Positions 15,487 to 24,079 of a stretch of 64,000 nt of DNA are shown in pieces. The stretch lies in contig DASRWB010000032.1 in the NCBI GenBank assembly GCA_035654775.1, positions 1-64,000 on the forward strand, read 5' to 3'. Position numbers and translations under genes: made by a program. The number at the start of each line of letters is the position of its first letter. Within the stretch, counting starts at the first letter, position 1. The notes beneath the pieces were generated by a model. It ran no database searches, had not been told where the DNA came from, and saw only the letters and a list, made by a program, of their open reading frames with translations. Source of the DNA: HKST-UBA85 sp035654775 (GTDB taxonomy: Bacteria; Bacteroidota; Bacteroidia; Flavobacteriales; Flavobacteriaceae).

Positions 15487-18234
15487 ATGAATAGTTTAAA
15501 ATATCTGGTTGCCCTTTTTATAATGCTTTTTTTTAACCCTTTACTTTTTGGGCAAAAAGAATCAGCAAATTGGTATTTTGGAGAACAAGCGGGCTTAAAC
15601 TTCAACACCAGTCCACCAATACCTCATACTAATGGTCAACTAGTCACAAAAGAAGGTTGTGCGGCAATATCAGATTATACAGGAGCACTACTTTTTTATA
15701 CCGATGGAATTACTGTTTGGAATAGAAGTCATCAGGTTATGCCAAATGGAACCGGATTGTTAGGTCACACTTCAAGCACAATGTCTGCCTTAATCATTCC
15801 AAAACCTGGAAATGCTTCATCCTATTATATATTTACAATAGACCAACCCAGTTATTACTTAACGGAAGGTGAGCCTATAAGTGGTATAAGTTATTCTGAA
15901 GTAGATATGACTTTACAGTCAGAAATGGGAGACATTGTAACTGCAACTAAAAACACACATTTGGTAACTTACAATACCTCTAATGAAATCGAAAGCGAAT
16001 ACAAAACCACAGAAAAAATAACCGCAGTAACTCACAGAAATGGTTCGTTTATTTGGGTTATAACTTATTTCATTGATAAGTTTTATGCCTTTTTAATTGA
16101 TGATACAGGTATTAATCTAACTCCTGTAGTTTCTACAGTAGCTCAAAATATTCATCCCCGTATTAACAACGAAGGAGTAAATATCTCTGCCATAGGGTAC
16201 CTAAAAGTGTCCCCAGACGGAAAGAAAATAGCCATTGCCCACAGCTCTACTACTCTTGGAAGTCCCAGAACCGGTACAAAAAATACTGGAAAAGCATTGC
16301 TTTACGATTTTAACAATGCGACAGGAATAGTTACCAACCAACAATTAATTTTAGAAAACAGTTACCCTTACGGTGTAGAATTTTCGCCTAATTCAAAAGT
16401 GCTTTACCTGACAGCATCAAACTTTAATGAAGATGATATGCTTGTTGAAAGCTATGTTTACCAATACAATATAGAAAGCTCCAATGTAAGAAACTCTAGA
16501 CAGACAATAAATAGTTCAAGTAATGTTGCCGGAGCTTTACAGTTGGCTATAAACGGAAAAATTTATCGCGCAGGATATCCTGCTTCAGCAGAAGGATCAC
16601 ACTTGTCTGTTATTAACGCTCCAAACTATTTGGGATTTGGCTGCGCTTATTCACACAATTCGATATATTTAGCTGGAAAAAAAGCCTATTTGGGCTTACC
16701 CCCATTTATACAATCTATCTTTAAGTATTCGTTTACTTATGCAAATACCTGTTTTGGAGACGCCACCACTTTTGAAATAACTTCAGAAGACCCCTACGAC
16801 AGTGTTTTTTGGGATTTCGGTGATGGCTCAACCTCTGTTCAAGAAACAGTAACCCATACCTATACGCAACCCGGAAATTATACTGTAAGCCTAATACTGT
16901 CTATAAACGGAATTTCATATGAGCCTCTAATTAAGCAAGTTACCATTGTTAATCCGCCAAATGTTATGGCTGACACCTATACTTTAGTACAGTGTGATAC
17001 AGACGAAAACACAAGTGATGGAGTATCTACTTTTAATTTAGATATGGCCAATCAACCTATAAGCCTGTACACCTTAGACCCTATTCAAGTCTTTTATTAT
17101 ACCAGTTTAAATGATGCTATAGCAGATGCAGAGAGTACAAATGCTCTGCCAAATATTTATGAAAGCACTCAAGCAGAACAATTAATTTATGCTAAAATTT
17201 TTAGGACCAATACTACTTGTTTTAATATTGCTACAGTGCGTTTAGTTACAACAGCATCCATAGATTTAGGCACTGTAGATATAACAAGCTGTGACGACAA
17301 TAACAATGGTTTTGCACAATTTAATTTAGAGGAAGCTTCTGCTATGTTTTTATCGATTCACCCAAATATACCCTCAGATATAGAATTTTCATTTTACGAA
17401 AACAGTCATGATGCTTCTCTGGGAGTTAATCCTTTACCTTCAATATACTCCTCAACTTCTACTCTCATATTTGTTAGAGCAGAAAGCAATTTGATTTGCT
17501 ATGGAAATGGAATGCTCAATCTTACAGTTGCCTCTTTTCCACCTATTGAAGATTTTCTACTAAAGGTGTGCCCTTCTGATTTTCCGATATCGATTTCACC
17601 TTATGAAGAACACACTTCTCAAAATTATTCTTACCACTGGGATTCGGGTGAAACATTAGCAAATATTGCAGTAAACCAACCCGGAGATTATCAGGTGGTG
17701 ATAACTGATAGTGAGTTGGGCTGTACAAAACAAATAACTATTACTGTAGTTTCTATTCCAGCTCCTCAGGTACAAGAAGTTATAATTCAAAATCTATCGG
17801 CTACTATTGAATTAGTAGCAAATAATGAAGACTATCTATTTGCCTTAAATAACAGTTCATCTAATTTTCAAACTAGTAATATTTTTAACTCTATCACTCC
17901 AGGAGAACATACCGTTTTTATCAAGGACATGTACAATTGCGCTATCACTAGTTATACTTTTTACGTATTGGGGTTTCCCAAATTTATTACCCCAAATGGC
18001 GACTCCATGCATGATGTATGGAATGTAAAAGGACTTGAGGCTTCTCGAAACCAAAACACGTATGTGAAAATTTTTGATAGATACGGAAAATTACTTAAAA
18101 TGTTTAGTTCCATTGGTTTTACGGGATGGGATGGTACTTTTAATGGAAAACTTTTGCCAGAAGATGACTATTGGTATAGGGTTGAACTAACCAACGGGCA
18201 AGTTTTTACCGGACATTTTACTTTAAAATTCTAA
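15487..18234 (+). CDS. T9SS type-B sorted surface protein with PKD domain
   Basis: A 915-residue secreted protein. After a signal peptide (MNSLKYLVALFIMLFFNPLLFGQ), residues about 25-430 look like a propeller built on strands such as WYFGEQAGLNFN and VSPDGKKIAIAHS. A PKD domain follows with the diagnostic VFWDFGDGS and HTYTQPGNYTVSL. Ig-like and repeat regions come next. The C-terminus carries the gliding-motility-type sorting domain: FITPNGDSMHDVWNV, IFDRYGKLL, GWDGTFNGKLLPEDDYWY and a FTGHFTLKF end, i.e. a type B cargo of the type IX secretion system. An upstream TTG at 15472 is in frame, but ATG 15487 gives the normal signal peptide. The ligand or role is unknown. Confidence 0.88.
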   Translation: MNSLKYLVALFIMLFFNPLLFGQKESANWYFGEQAGLNFNTSPPIPHTNGQLVTKEGCAAISDYTGALLFYTDGITVWNRSHQVMPNGTGLLGHTSSTMSALIIPKPGNASSYYIFTIDQPSYYLTEGEPISGISYSEVDMTLQSEMGDIVTATKNTHLVTYNTSNEIESEYKTTEKITAVTHRNGSFIWVITYFIDKFYAFLIDDTGINLTPVVSTVAQNIHPRINNEGVNISAIGYLKVSPDGKKIAIAHSSTTLGSPRTGTKNTGKALLYDFNNATGIVTNQQLILENSYPYGVEFSPNSKVLYLTASNFNEDDMLVESYVYQYNIESSNVRNSRQTINSSSNVAGALQLAINGKIYRAGYPASAEGSHLSVINAPNYLGFGCAYSHNSIYLAGKKAYLGLPPFIQSIFKYSFTYANTCFGDATTFEITSEDPYDSVFWDFGDGSTSVQETVTHTYTQPGNYTVSLILSINGISYEPLIKQVTIVNPPNVMADTYTLVQCDTDENTSDGVSTFNLDMANQPISLYTLDPIQVFYYTSLNDAIADAESTNALPNIYESTQAEQLIYAKIFRTNTTCFNIATVRLVTTASIDLGTVDITSCDDNNNGFAQFNLEEASAMFLSIHPNIPSDIEFSFYENSHDASLGVNPLPSIYSSTSTLIFVRAESNLICYGNGMLNLTVASFPPIEDFLLKVCPSDFPISISPYEEHTSQNYSYHWDSGETLANIAVNQPGDYQVVITDSELGCTKQITITVVSIPAPQVQEVIIQNLSATIELVANNEDYLFALNNSSSNFQTSNIFNSITPGEHTVFIKDMYNCAITSYTFYVLGFPKFITPNGDSMHDVWNVKGLEASRNQNTYVKIFDRYGKLLKMFSSIGFTGWDGTFNGKLLPEDDYWYRVELTNGQVFTGHFTLKF

Positions 18235-18262
18235 AGAAACTCTTTTCTATTTATTCGTGCAG

Positions 18263-18291
18263 TTTTAAAGATTTCTTTAAAAGGTTTTTTT
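18263..18291 (+). terminator. Weak AT-rich hairpin with T run
   Basis: TTTTAAAGA (18263-18271) and TCTTTAAAA (18274-18282) are exact reverse complements, followed by GGTTTTTTT. The loop is tight and the stem AT-rich, so this is a weak candidate terminator after the T9SS gene. Confidence 0.35.
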
Positions 18292-18317
18292 ATATTTATG
18301 AACCAACTTAAACCACT

Positions 18318-19922
18318 ATGCTCACAAAAACCGATAAAGAACGTCTAAGAGGTACTATTTTTAAACATTTAGACGGTATAGCTACCGCTACAACGGCATA
18401 CTCGCTTCATAAAAAAGGCGTATTGGAATACCTGGAAAAGCAAGAGAAAGTCTCACTTAACACACTTGCCAAAACATTCAAAGCCAACGAAGGGTATTTA
18501 AATGTGGCTTTACGTGTTTTATGTGCTCAAGGTTGGCTCGCTCAGGAAGTAAACAACACTAAAAATACGGTTACATTCAAGCTAAACAGCTCAAGTAAAA
18601 ATGCTTTTAAACTTATTCCACTTTATAAAGACGCCATAAACTTATTAAACTACGCCGTAAAATTTCCGGAACATCGCATTGGTCCTGATGCTTTTATTTT
18701 TTTAGAACGTATTTTTAAAAAATACGAAAATAACTTTGGTCTAAAACAATCCGATAAAAACGTACTAGAACAACAAGTATTAAAACACATTGAAGGTGTC
18801 ATTATTGCCCCAATAGTTGTGTTGTTAGGAGTAAACGGCTTGTTTCACAAATACTTTATGGAAGCCTCATTTACCGCAGAAGAATACCATAAAGACCCGG
18901 AAAGTTTTAAAAAAATACTCGATTTTCTGTCACATTTGGGATGGTTTACCAAAAAGAAAAACACTTACCAGTTTACAGAAGAAGGTTTGTTTTTTGCAAA
19001 AAGAGCCAGTGCTTACGGTGTAACCGTTTCGTATCTTCCTACTTTTACTAAACTGGATGAACTTATTTTTGGAAACCCCTTAATTTTAAAGACCCACGCT
19101 CCTGAAGAAACCGAAAAACACGTGGATCGAGAAATGAACGTTTGGGGAAGTGGTGGTGCACACGCTACCTATTTCAAGGTAATTGACGATATAATAATTC
19201 AATTATTTAATAAACCCATAGACGAGCAACCTAAAGGCATCCTTGATATGGGGTGCGGAAATGGTGCGTTTATTCAACATATTTTTGATGTTATAGAACA
19301 ACAAACCTTACGTGGTAAATTACTCGATGAATATCCGTTGCTTTTAGTAGGTGCCGATTTTAATCAAGCCGCGCTTAAAGTTACACGTGCCAATTTAATA
19401 AAAGCTGATATTTGGGCTAAGGTCATTTGGGGCGACATAGGAAGACCTGATTTACTAGCTAAAGATTTAAAAGAAGATTATAGCATTGATTTAAAAGACT
19501 TACTGAATGTACGCACATTTTTAGATCACAACCGCATCTGGAAAAAACCTAAAAAAACAACTCACAGGGTAAGTAACTCCACCGGCGCTTACGCTTCAAA
19601 CGGAAAACGCTTAAACAATAACCTGATAGAAGATTCCTTACTTGAACATTTTCAAAAATGGAAACCTTATGTAGAACGTTTTGGACTTCTTATCATTGAA
19701 TTACATACATTAAATCCAGAACTCACTGCTAAAAATTTAGGTAAAACTGCAGCTACTGCTTATGATGCAACCCATGGATATAGTGACCAGTATATTGTAG
19801 AAGTAGAAGTGTTTTTAAAAATCGCCAAAGAAGCTGGTTTATTACCGGATGAAAATCATTTTGCAAGATTTCCGGATAGCGAGCTGGCTACAGTAAGTGT
19901 AAATTTACTCAAAGGGAAGTAA
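18318..19922 (+). CDS. Class I SAM-dependent methyltransferase (AprA-type-like)
   Basis: A 534-residue protein. Residues about 1-80 resemble a winged-helix/dimerisation segment (FKHLDGIATATTAYSLHKKGVLEYL). A second similar helical unit follows at about 170-230, then the SAM-binding Rossmann domain with motif I ILDMGCGNGAF near residue 310 and GADFNQAALKV as the acidic strand. LNVRTFLDHNRIW and AYDATHGYSDQYIVE near the C-terminus recall the methyltransferases found in some polyketide synthases (AprA MT2 type); I recall this similarity and cannot test it. No polyketide genes surround it. It precedes holA convergently, 5 bases apart. The family as a methyltransferase is firm, the subfamily tentative. 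Confidence 0.75.
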   Translation: MLTKTDKERLRGTIFKHLDGIATATTAYSLHKKGVLEYLEKQEKVSLNTLAKTFKANEGYLNVALRVLCAQGWLAQEVNNTKNTVTFKLNSSSKNAFKLIPLYKDAINLLNYAVKFPEHRIGPDAFIFLERIFKKYENNFGLKQSDKNVLEQQVLKHIEGVIIAPIVVLLGVNGLFHKYFMEASFTAEEYHKDPESFKKILDFLSHLGWFTKKKNTYQFTEEGLFFAKRASAYGVTVSYLPTFTKLDELIFGNPLILKTHAPEETEKHVDREMNVWGSGGAHATYFKVIDDIIIQLFNKPIDEQPKGILDMGCGNGAFIQHIFDVIEQQTLRGKLLDEYPLLLVGADFNQAALKVTRANLIKADIWAKVIWGDIGRPDLLAKDLKEDYSIDLKDLLNVRTFLDHNRIWKKPKKTTHRVSNSTGAYASNGKRLNNNLIEDSLLEHFQKWKPYVERFGLLIIELHTLNPELTAKNLGKTAATAYDATHGYSDQYIVEVEVFLKIAKEAGLLPDENHFARFPDSELATVSVNLLKGK

Positions 19923-19927
19923 CCCAA

Positions 19928-20932
19928 TTAATGCATTAATTTTGCCACGAGTTCTTTCAGCAAGTCTGCTTGGGATACTGCATTAGCACCTACTCCTTTT
20001 CCTTTCACATCAAATTCTCGTAACAAGGAAACGGCGCTGCTAAGCTCTTTCATTTGATAGTTTCTGTATGCGGTTAGGTATTCATCTACAAAATAGGGAT
20101 GTATTTTTAAAACAGAAGCTACATTTCTTGGCGACTTGTCCTTAAGGCCATGCAGCTTCAAAAGTTGGGTGAAATAGTTGTACAATAAGCCTACAGTTAC
20201 AACCATTGGGTTGTCTTTTGGATTGTCTCCAAAATACTTTACAATTCGTTGAGCTTTTAAAACATCCTTGTAACCAATAGCTTTTCGCAATTCGAAATTA
20301 TTAAAATCTTTGCTTATTCCTATATTCTCTTCAATATGCTCCGGAGTTATTTGTGTGCCTTCGGGTAATAAGGTTTTCAGTTTTTCCAGTTCATTGTTTA
20401 TTTTACTTAAATCGGTTCCTAAAAACTCCACCAGCATTTGAGAAGCTTTAGGTGTAATAGTATATTTTTTAGAAGCCAGCACACGTCTTATCCAGTCGGC
20501 TACCTGATTTTCATAAAGTTTTGCGCTTTCAAAAACCACCGAGGTTTTCTTTAGTGTTTTGAATAACGATTTGCGTTTATCTATACTTTTGTATTTATAG
20601 CAAAATACCAATACGGTTGATTCTTGAGGTTGATTTGCATAAGCAACCAGATTTTCAATGGTCCGTGATAAATCTTGAGCTTCTTTAACTATAATTACCT
20701 GATAGGGTGCCATCATCGGAAAACGTTTGGCATTACTTATTATTTCGTCAATACTCGTGTCTCTGCCGTAAACAACCATTTGATTAAAACCCTTTTCTTC
20801 TTCAGCCAGTACATTGTTCTCGATAAATTTTGAAACCTCATCAATATAATAAGGTTCTTCTCCCATTAAAAAATATATGGGTTTCAGTTTTTTTTGTTGA
20901 ATATCCAGTACTATTTGCTTTACTTCATCCAC
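19928..20932 (-). CDS. holA: DNA polymerase III delta subunit
   Basis: A 334-residue protein matching HolA, the clamp-loader delta subunit that opens the sliding clamp. The N-terminal AAA+-like domain has KPIYFLMGEEPYYIDE and the YQVIIVKEAQDLSR segment. Domain II has the LVEFLGTDLSKINNELEKL helix typical of delta. The C-terminal collar domain has LLYNYFTQLLKLHGLK. As in other delta subunits there is no functional Walker A. It is divergent from the HsdR_N-like gene with a 79-base gap. Confidence 0.92.
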   Translation of the reverse strand: MDEVKQIVLDIQQKKLKPIYFLMGEEPYYIDEVSKFIENNVLAEEEKGFNQMVVYGRDTSIDEIISNAKRFPMMAPYQVIIVKEAQDLSRTIENLVAYANQPQESTVLVFCYKYKSIDKRKSLFKTLKKTSVVFESAKLYENQVADWIRRVLASKKYTITPKASQMLVEFLGTDLSKINNELEKLKTLLPEGTQITPEHIEENIGISKDFNNFELRKAIGYKDVLKAQRIVKYFGDNPKDNPMVVTVGLLYNYFTQLLKLHGLKDKSPRNVASVLKIHPYFVDEYLTAYRNYQMKELSSAVSLLREFDVKGKGVGANAVSQADLLKELVAKLMH

Positions 20933-20983
20933 GCGTTATATGTATTTGGTTTACTAAACCTGTGATTTCTTTTTTTTTGTGAC

Positions 20984-20991
20984 TACCTTTG
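20984..20991 (+). promoter_or_regulatory. Putative -7 box for the HsdR_N-like gene
   Basis: TACCTTTG matches TAnnTTTG. It ends 20 bases before ATG 21012 and 11 bases before ATG 21003, which favours 21012 as the start. Confidence 0.5.
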
Positions 20992-21011
20992 AAAAAATCT
21001 AAATGCATTTT

Positions 21012-21458
21012 ATGCAAGAACTTAATTTTCCAGCGTTTAGCTTTCGCATCAAAAATAAAGAAAATAAACCGGCCATTTTTGATGAAATACGTAAAAAATT
21101 TGTAATTCTACAACCCGAAGAATGGGTAAGACAACACTGCATAAAGTATTTGCTCAATCATAAAAACATACCTGCCTCATTGCTGAATGTTGAAAAAGAA
21201 CTCATTTTTAACACCCTAAAAAAAAGATACGATATTGTAACCTTTAACCCTGACGGAAGCCTGTATTTAATTGTGGAATGTAAAGCTCCAACTATAGCTA
21301 TATCTCAGGAAACTTTTAACCAAATTGCGGTTTACAATATGGCACTTAGTGCACAATACCTTATGGTTACAAATGGAATAAATCATTATTATTGCCAAAT
21401 GGATTTTGTAAACAAACGTTATATTTTTCTAAAAGACCTTCCAAATTACTCCATATGA
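21012..21458 (+). CDS. HsdR_N-like PD-(D/E)XK nuclease-fold protein
   Basis: A 148-residue protein resembling the isolated N-terminal domain of type I restriction HsdR subunits. The core reads EKELIFNTLKKRYDIVTF then LYLIVECKAP, giving a candidate E/D-x-VECK arrangement, the PD-(D/E)XK pattern. FVILQPEEWVRQHCIKYLL is the leading helix typical of this domain. There is no helicase part and no hsdM or hsdS nearby, so this is not a complete restriction system. ATG 21003 is an alternative start three codons earlier. Its stop overlaps the ATG of the glycosyltransferase (ATGA), implying translational coupling. Whether it cleaves DNA is unknown. Confidence 0.78.
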   Translation: MQELNFPAFSFRIKNKENKPAIFDEIRKKFVILQPEEWVRQHCIKYLLNHKNIPASLLNVEKELIFNTLKKRYDIVTFNPDGSLYLIVECKAPTIAISQETFNQIAVYNMALSAQYLMVTNGINHYYCQMDFVNKRYIFLKDLPNYSI

Positions 21459-22444
21459 AAGTTGCCATCGTTATACTCAACTGGAACGGAAAAACTTTGC
21501 TTGAAACGTTTTTGCCATCCGTTATTTTGCATAGTGACAATGCCAAAATTTATCTGGCAGACAATGCTTCAACCGATGATTCCGTAGCTTTTATTAAAAA
21601 AAAATATCCCGAAATACACCTGATTCAAAATAAAGAAAATGCAGGATATGCCCAAGGATACAATTTAGCATTAAAGCATGTAGACGCTGATATATATTGC
21701 TTGCTTAACAGTGATGTAGAAGTAACAAAACACTGGTTAAAACCTATACTACAAGAATTTGAAACACATGCTGAAACCGCTATTATTCAGCCCAAAATTT
21801 TAGCACATCACAACAAAAATTATTTTGAATATGCCGGAGCAGCAGGTGGATTTATTGACAAGTTGGGATACCCATTTTGTCGTGGAAGAATTTTTAACAC
21901 CCTAGAAAAAGACACAGAACAGTACAACGATACCACTCAAATTTTCTGGGCTTCGGGAGCGTGTTTCTTTGTACGAAAGAAGGTTTTTGAAACTTTAGGA
22001 GGTTTTGATGCATCTTTTTTTGCTCATATGGAGGAAATCGATTTGTGTTGGCGTGCTTTCAATAAAGGATATATTGCAAAATATGTAGGAACATCAACGG
22101 TATACCATTTGGGCGGTGCAACTCTACAAAATTCAAATCCTAAAAAAACCTATCTGAATTTTAGAAACAGCCTATACACACTTACCAAAAATGCATACGG
22201 TACTGTCTTTTTTTTGGTACTTCTGCGTTTACTACTGGATGGCTTGGCAGGTATACTATTTATAATAAACTTCAAACCCATGCATACGCTGGCCATATTA
22301 AAGGCTCATTTTGCTTATTATTTTCAGCTTAAAACACTATTAAAAAAACGTAAATCCCTACCTCAAATCCAAAATTATTACCACAAAACATCTATTGTAT
22401 GGAGTTATTTCGTACGTAATAAAAAAACATACCATCGTTTATAA
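21455..22444 (+). CDS. Family 2 glycosyltransferase (rhamnosyltransferase-like)
   Basis: A 329-residue GT2 enzyme with the GT-A fold. VAIVILNWNGKTLLETFLPS opens the nucleotide-sugar domain, DNASTDDSV and NKENAGYAQGYN follow, LLNSDVEV carries the DxD-like metal site, and GACFFVRKKVF with FFAHMEEIDLCWRA forms the acceptor-site motif (ED-like). A hydrophobic C-terminal stretch (VFFLVLLRLLLDGLAGILFI) suggests membrane association. It likely adds a sugar to a cell-surface glycan or lipid; donor and acceptor are unknown. The start ATG 21455 overlaps the stop of the preceding gene by four bases. Confidence 0.9.
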   Translation: MKVAIVILNWNGKTLLETFLPSVILHSDNAKIYLADNASTDDSVAFIKKKYPEIHLIQNKENAGYAQGYNLALKHVDADIYCLLNSDVEVTKHWLKPILQEFETHAETAIIQPKILAHHNKNYFEYAGAAGGFIDKLGYPFCRGRIFNTLEKDTEQYNDTTQIFWASGACFFVRKKVFETLGGFDASFFAHMEEIDLCWRAFNKGYIAKYVGTSTVYHLGGATLQNSNPKKTYLNFRNSLYTLTKNAYGTVFFLVLLRLLLDGLAGILFIINFKPMHTLAILKAHFAYYFQLKTLLKKRKSLPQIQNYYHKTSIVWSYFVRNKKTYHRL

Positions 22445-22495
22445 CTTCGTTAGCAAATATTTTGTTAATAGCTGTTAGTAATGTTAGATTTTATA

Positions 22496-22503
22496 TACCT
22501 TTG
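22496..22503 (+). promoter_or_regulatory. Putative -7 box for the OmpA-type lipoprotein
   Basis: TACCTTTG matches TAnnTTTG and lies 32 bases upstream of ATG 22536. Confidence 0.5.
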
Positions 22504-22535
22504 ATATGTTAAATTTTTAATTTATAACTCATTCC

Positions 22536-23399
22536 ATGAAAAATCTTGTATTACTTAGTGTGTTAACCGTTTTCGTACTTAGCTCGTGTGTATCAAAAAA
22601 AGAATATGCTGCACTTGAAGCTAAACAAAAAGAGACTCAAGACCTATTAAATTCTGCCACTGTAAAGCTAAATGCGTGCTTATCAGACAAAGCTTCTGCT
22701 ACAGCTCAGGTACAGGCGTTACAAGACAGAATTGAAGACTTAAAAAACACCAATACCAATTTAATTCAAAGCAATAAAGACCTTACTCTTTTAACCACAA
22801 AAGGCGCCAGTAATATTGAAAAAACACTGGAAAGCCTTAGAGAAAAAGAGTTAAAAATTGACAGATTGCAAGATGCACTTACTAAAAAAGACAGTGTAAT
22901 GCTGGCATTAGTGACCAGTCTGAAAAAAGAAGTAGGAATTAATGACCCGGATATAGAAGTAAATGTAGAAAAAGGTGTTGTTTTTATTTCTATTGCAGAC
23001 AAGCTTTTATTTAAAAGCGGAAGTTATATAGTAAATGATCGCGCAAAAGAAGTTTTAGGTAAAGTAGCTAAAGTAGTAAATAGCAAGCCCAATTTTGAAT
23101 GCATGGTAGAAGCACATACCGATCCTGTTCCTTATAGCAAGCCTCCACTTTTGGACAACTGGGATTTAAGTGTTAAACGCGCTACATCTGTAGTAAGGGT
23201 TTTAGAAGAGCTTGGTGTAAATTCCAGTAAACTTATTGCCGCAGGCCGTTCAGAATATGTTCCTATTGCATCCAATGATACTGCTGAAGGAAAAGCTGCC
23301 AACAGACGTACCCGGATCGTAATTTTACCAAAAATTGACGAGTTCTACGATATGATTGAAAAAGAAATGAAAAATTTAGCTGCTGCAGAAGGCAACTAA
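22536..23399 (+). CDS. OmpA-family peptidoglycan-binding lipoprotein
   Basis: A 287-residue lipoprotein: signal peptide with lipobox LSSC (Cys18), a coiled-coil region (about 25-130, with KKEYAALEAKQKETQ and the IEDLKNTNTN helix), then an OmpA/MotB-type C-terminal domain (about 145-275). The peptidoglycan-binding residues are visible in VEAHTDP, NWDLSVKRA and ANRRTRIVI. It should sit in the outer membrane or face the cell wall and link the two. It has its own promoter-like box and is followed by a strong terminator. Confidence 0.92.
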   Translation: MKNLVLLSVLTVFVLSSCVSKKEYAALEAKQKETQDLLNSATVKLNACLSDKASATAQVQALQDRIEDLKNTNTNLIQSNKDLTLLTTKGASNIEKTLESLREKELKIDRLQDALTKKDSVMLALVTSLKKEVGINDPDIEVNVEKGVVFISIADKLLFKSGSYIVNDRAKEVLGKVAKVVNSKPNFECMVEAHTDPVPYSKPPLLDNWDLSVKRATSVVRVLEELGVNSSKLIAAGRSEYVPIASNDTAEGKAANRRTRIVILPKIDEFYDMIEKEMKNLAAAEGN

Positions 23400-23417
23400 A
23401 TAAATAATCTTTATTGG

Positions 23418-23453
23418 AAAAAGCTCAACGTTACTGTTGGGCTTTTCTTTTTT
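23418..23453. terminator. Bidirectional hairpin terminator
   Basis: The stem is GCTCAAC / GTTGGGC with a loop GTTACT, flanked by an A run upstream and CTTTTTT downstream. It lies between the stop of the OmpA gene and the convergent stop of the Sua5-type gene and can serve both. Confidence 0.8.
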
Positions 23454-24072
23454 AAAATATTTCTAGGCTACCTTTGCCTTCTCTAATTATTACCGGTTGT
23501 TCTTCTGACAAATCTATAATGGTTGAAGCCTCGTTATCGCCATAACCTCCGTCAACAACTAGGTCTACACGTTTGTTCCATTTTTCAAATATCAACTCAG
23601 GATCAGTAGTGTATTCTAAAATTTCATCTTCGTCGTGTATTGAAGTTGATATTATTGGGTTGCCCAATGCTTTAACAATTTCCAATGCAATACTGTTATT
23701 TGGCACCCGAATACCTACAGTTTTTTTCTTTTTGAAAACTGAAGGCAGTGATTTTGCACCAGGAAGTATAAATGTATACGGACCCGGAAGTGCCCTTTTT
23801 AAAATTTTAAAAGTACTTGTGTCTATTTGTTTTACATAGTCGCTTAAATTGCTTAAATCGTGACAAACAAAGGAGAAATTGGCTTTTTCCAGTTTTACTC
23901 CTTTTATTTGAGCTACTTTTTCTAATGCTTTGGTATTGGTTATATCACAACCCAGTCCATATACCGTATCCGTAGGATATATTATTAATCCGCCTTTTTT
24001 TAAAACATCAACCACTTGCTTTATGGCCTTTGGATTGGGATTTTCCGGGTAAATTTTCAGTAAAGTAGCCAT
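23452..24072 (-). CDS. YrdC/Sua5/YciO-family protein (threonylcarbamoyl-AMP synthase-like)
   Basis: A 206-residue protein of the Sua5/YciO/YrdC family. GGLIIYPTDTVYGLGCD is the nucleotide-binding entry, LPGPYTFILPG the family signature and GIRVPNNSIALEIV the central motif. YrdC members make threonylcarbamoyl-AMP for tRNA t6A; YciO-like members are related but less well defined. The length and the SxHDEDE region look more YciO-like, so the t6A role is likely but not sure. It starts 8 bases after the uvrD stop and is probably co-transcribed with it. Confidence 0.85.
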   Translation of the reverse strand: MATLLKIYPENPNPKAIKQVVDVLKKGGLIIYPTDTVYGLGCDITNTKALEKVAQIKGVKLEKANFSFVCHDLSNLSDYVKQIDTSTFKILKRALPGPYTFILPGAKSLPSVFKKKKTVGIRVPNNSIALEIVKALGNPIISTSIHDEDEILEYTTDPELIFEKWNKRVDLVVDGGYGDNEASTIIDLSEEQPVIIREGKGSLEIF

Positions 24073-24079
24073 AGTATGT

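Noticed and set aside
21012..21458. HsdR_N-like gene as part of a restriction-modification or defence island
   Set aside because: No methylase, specificity or helicase subunit is present and the neighbours are holA and a glycosyltransferase, so a defence role is not supported.
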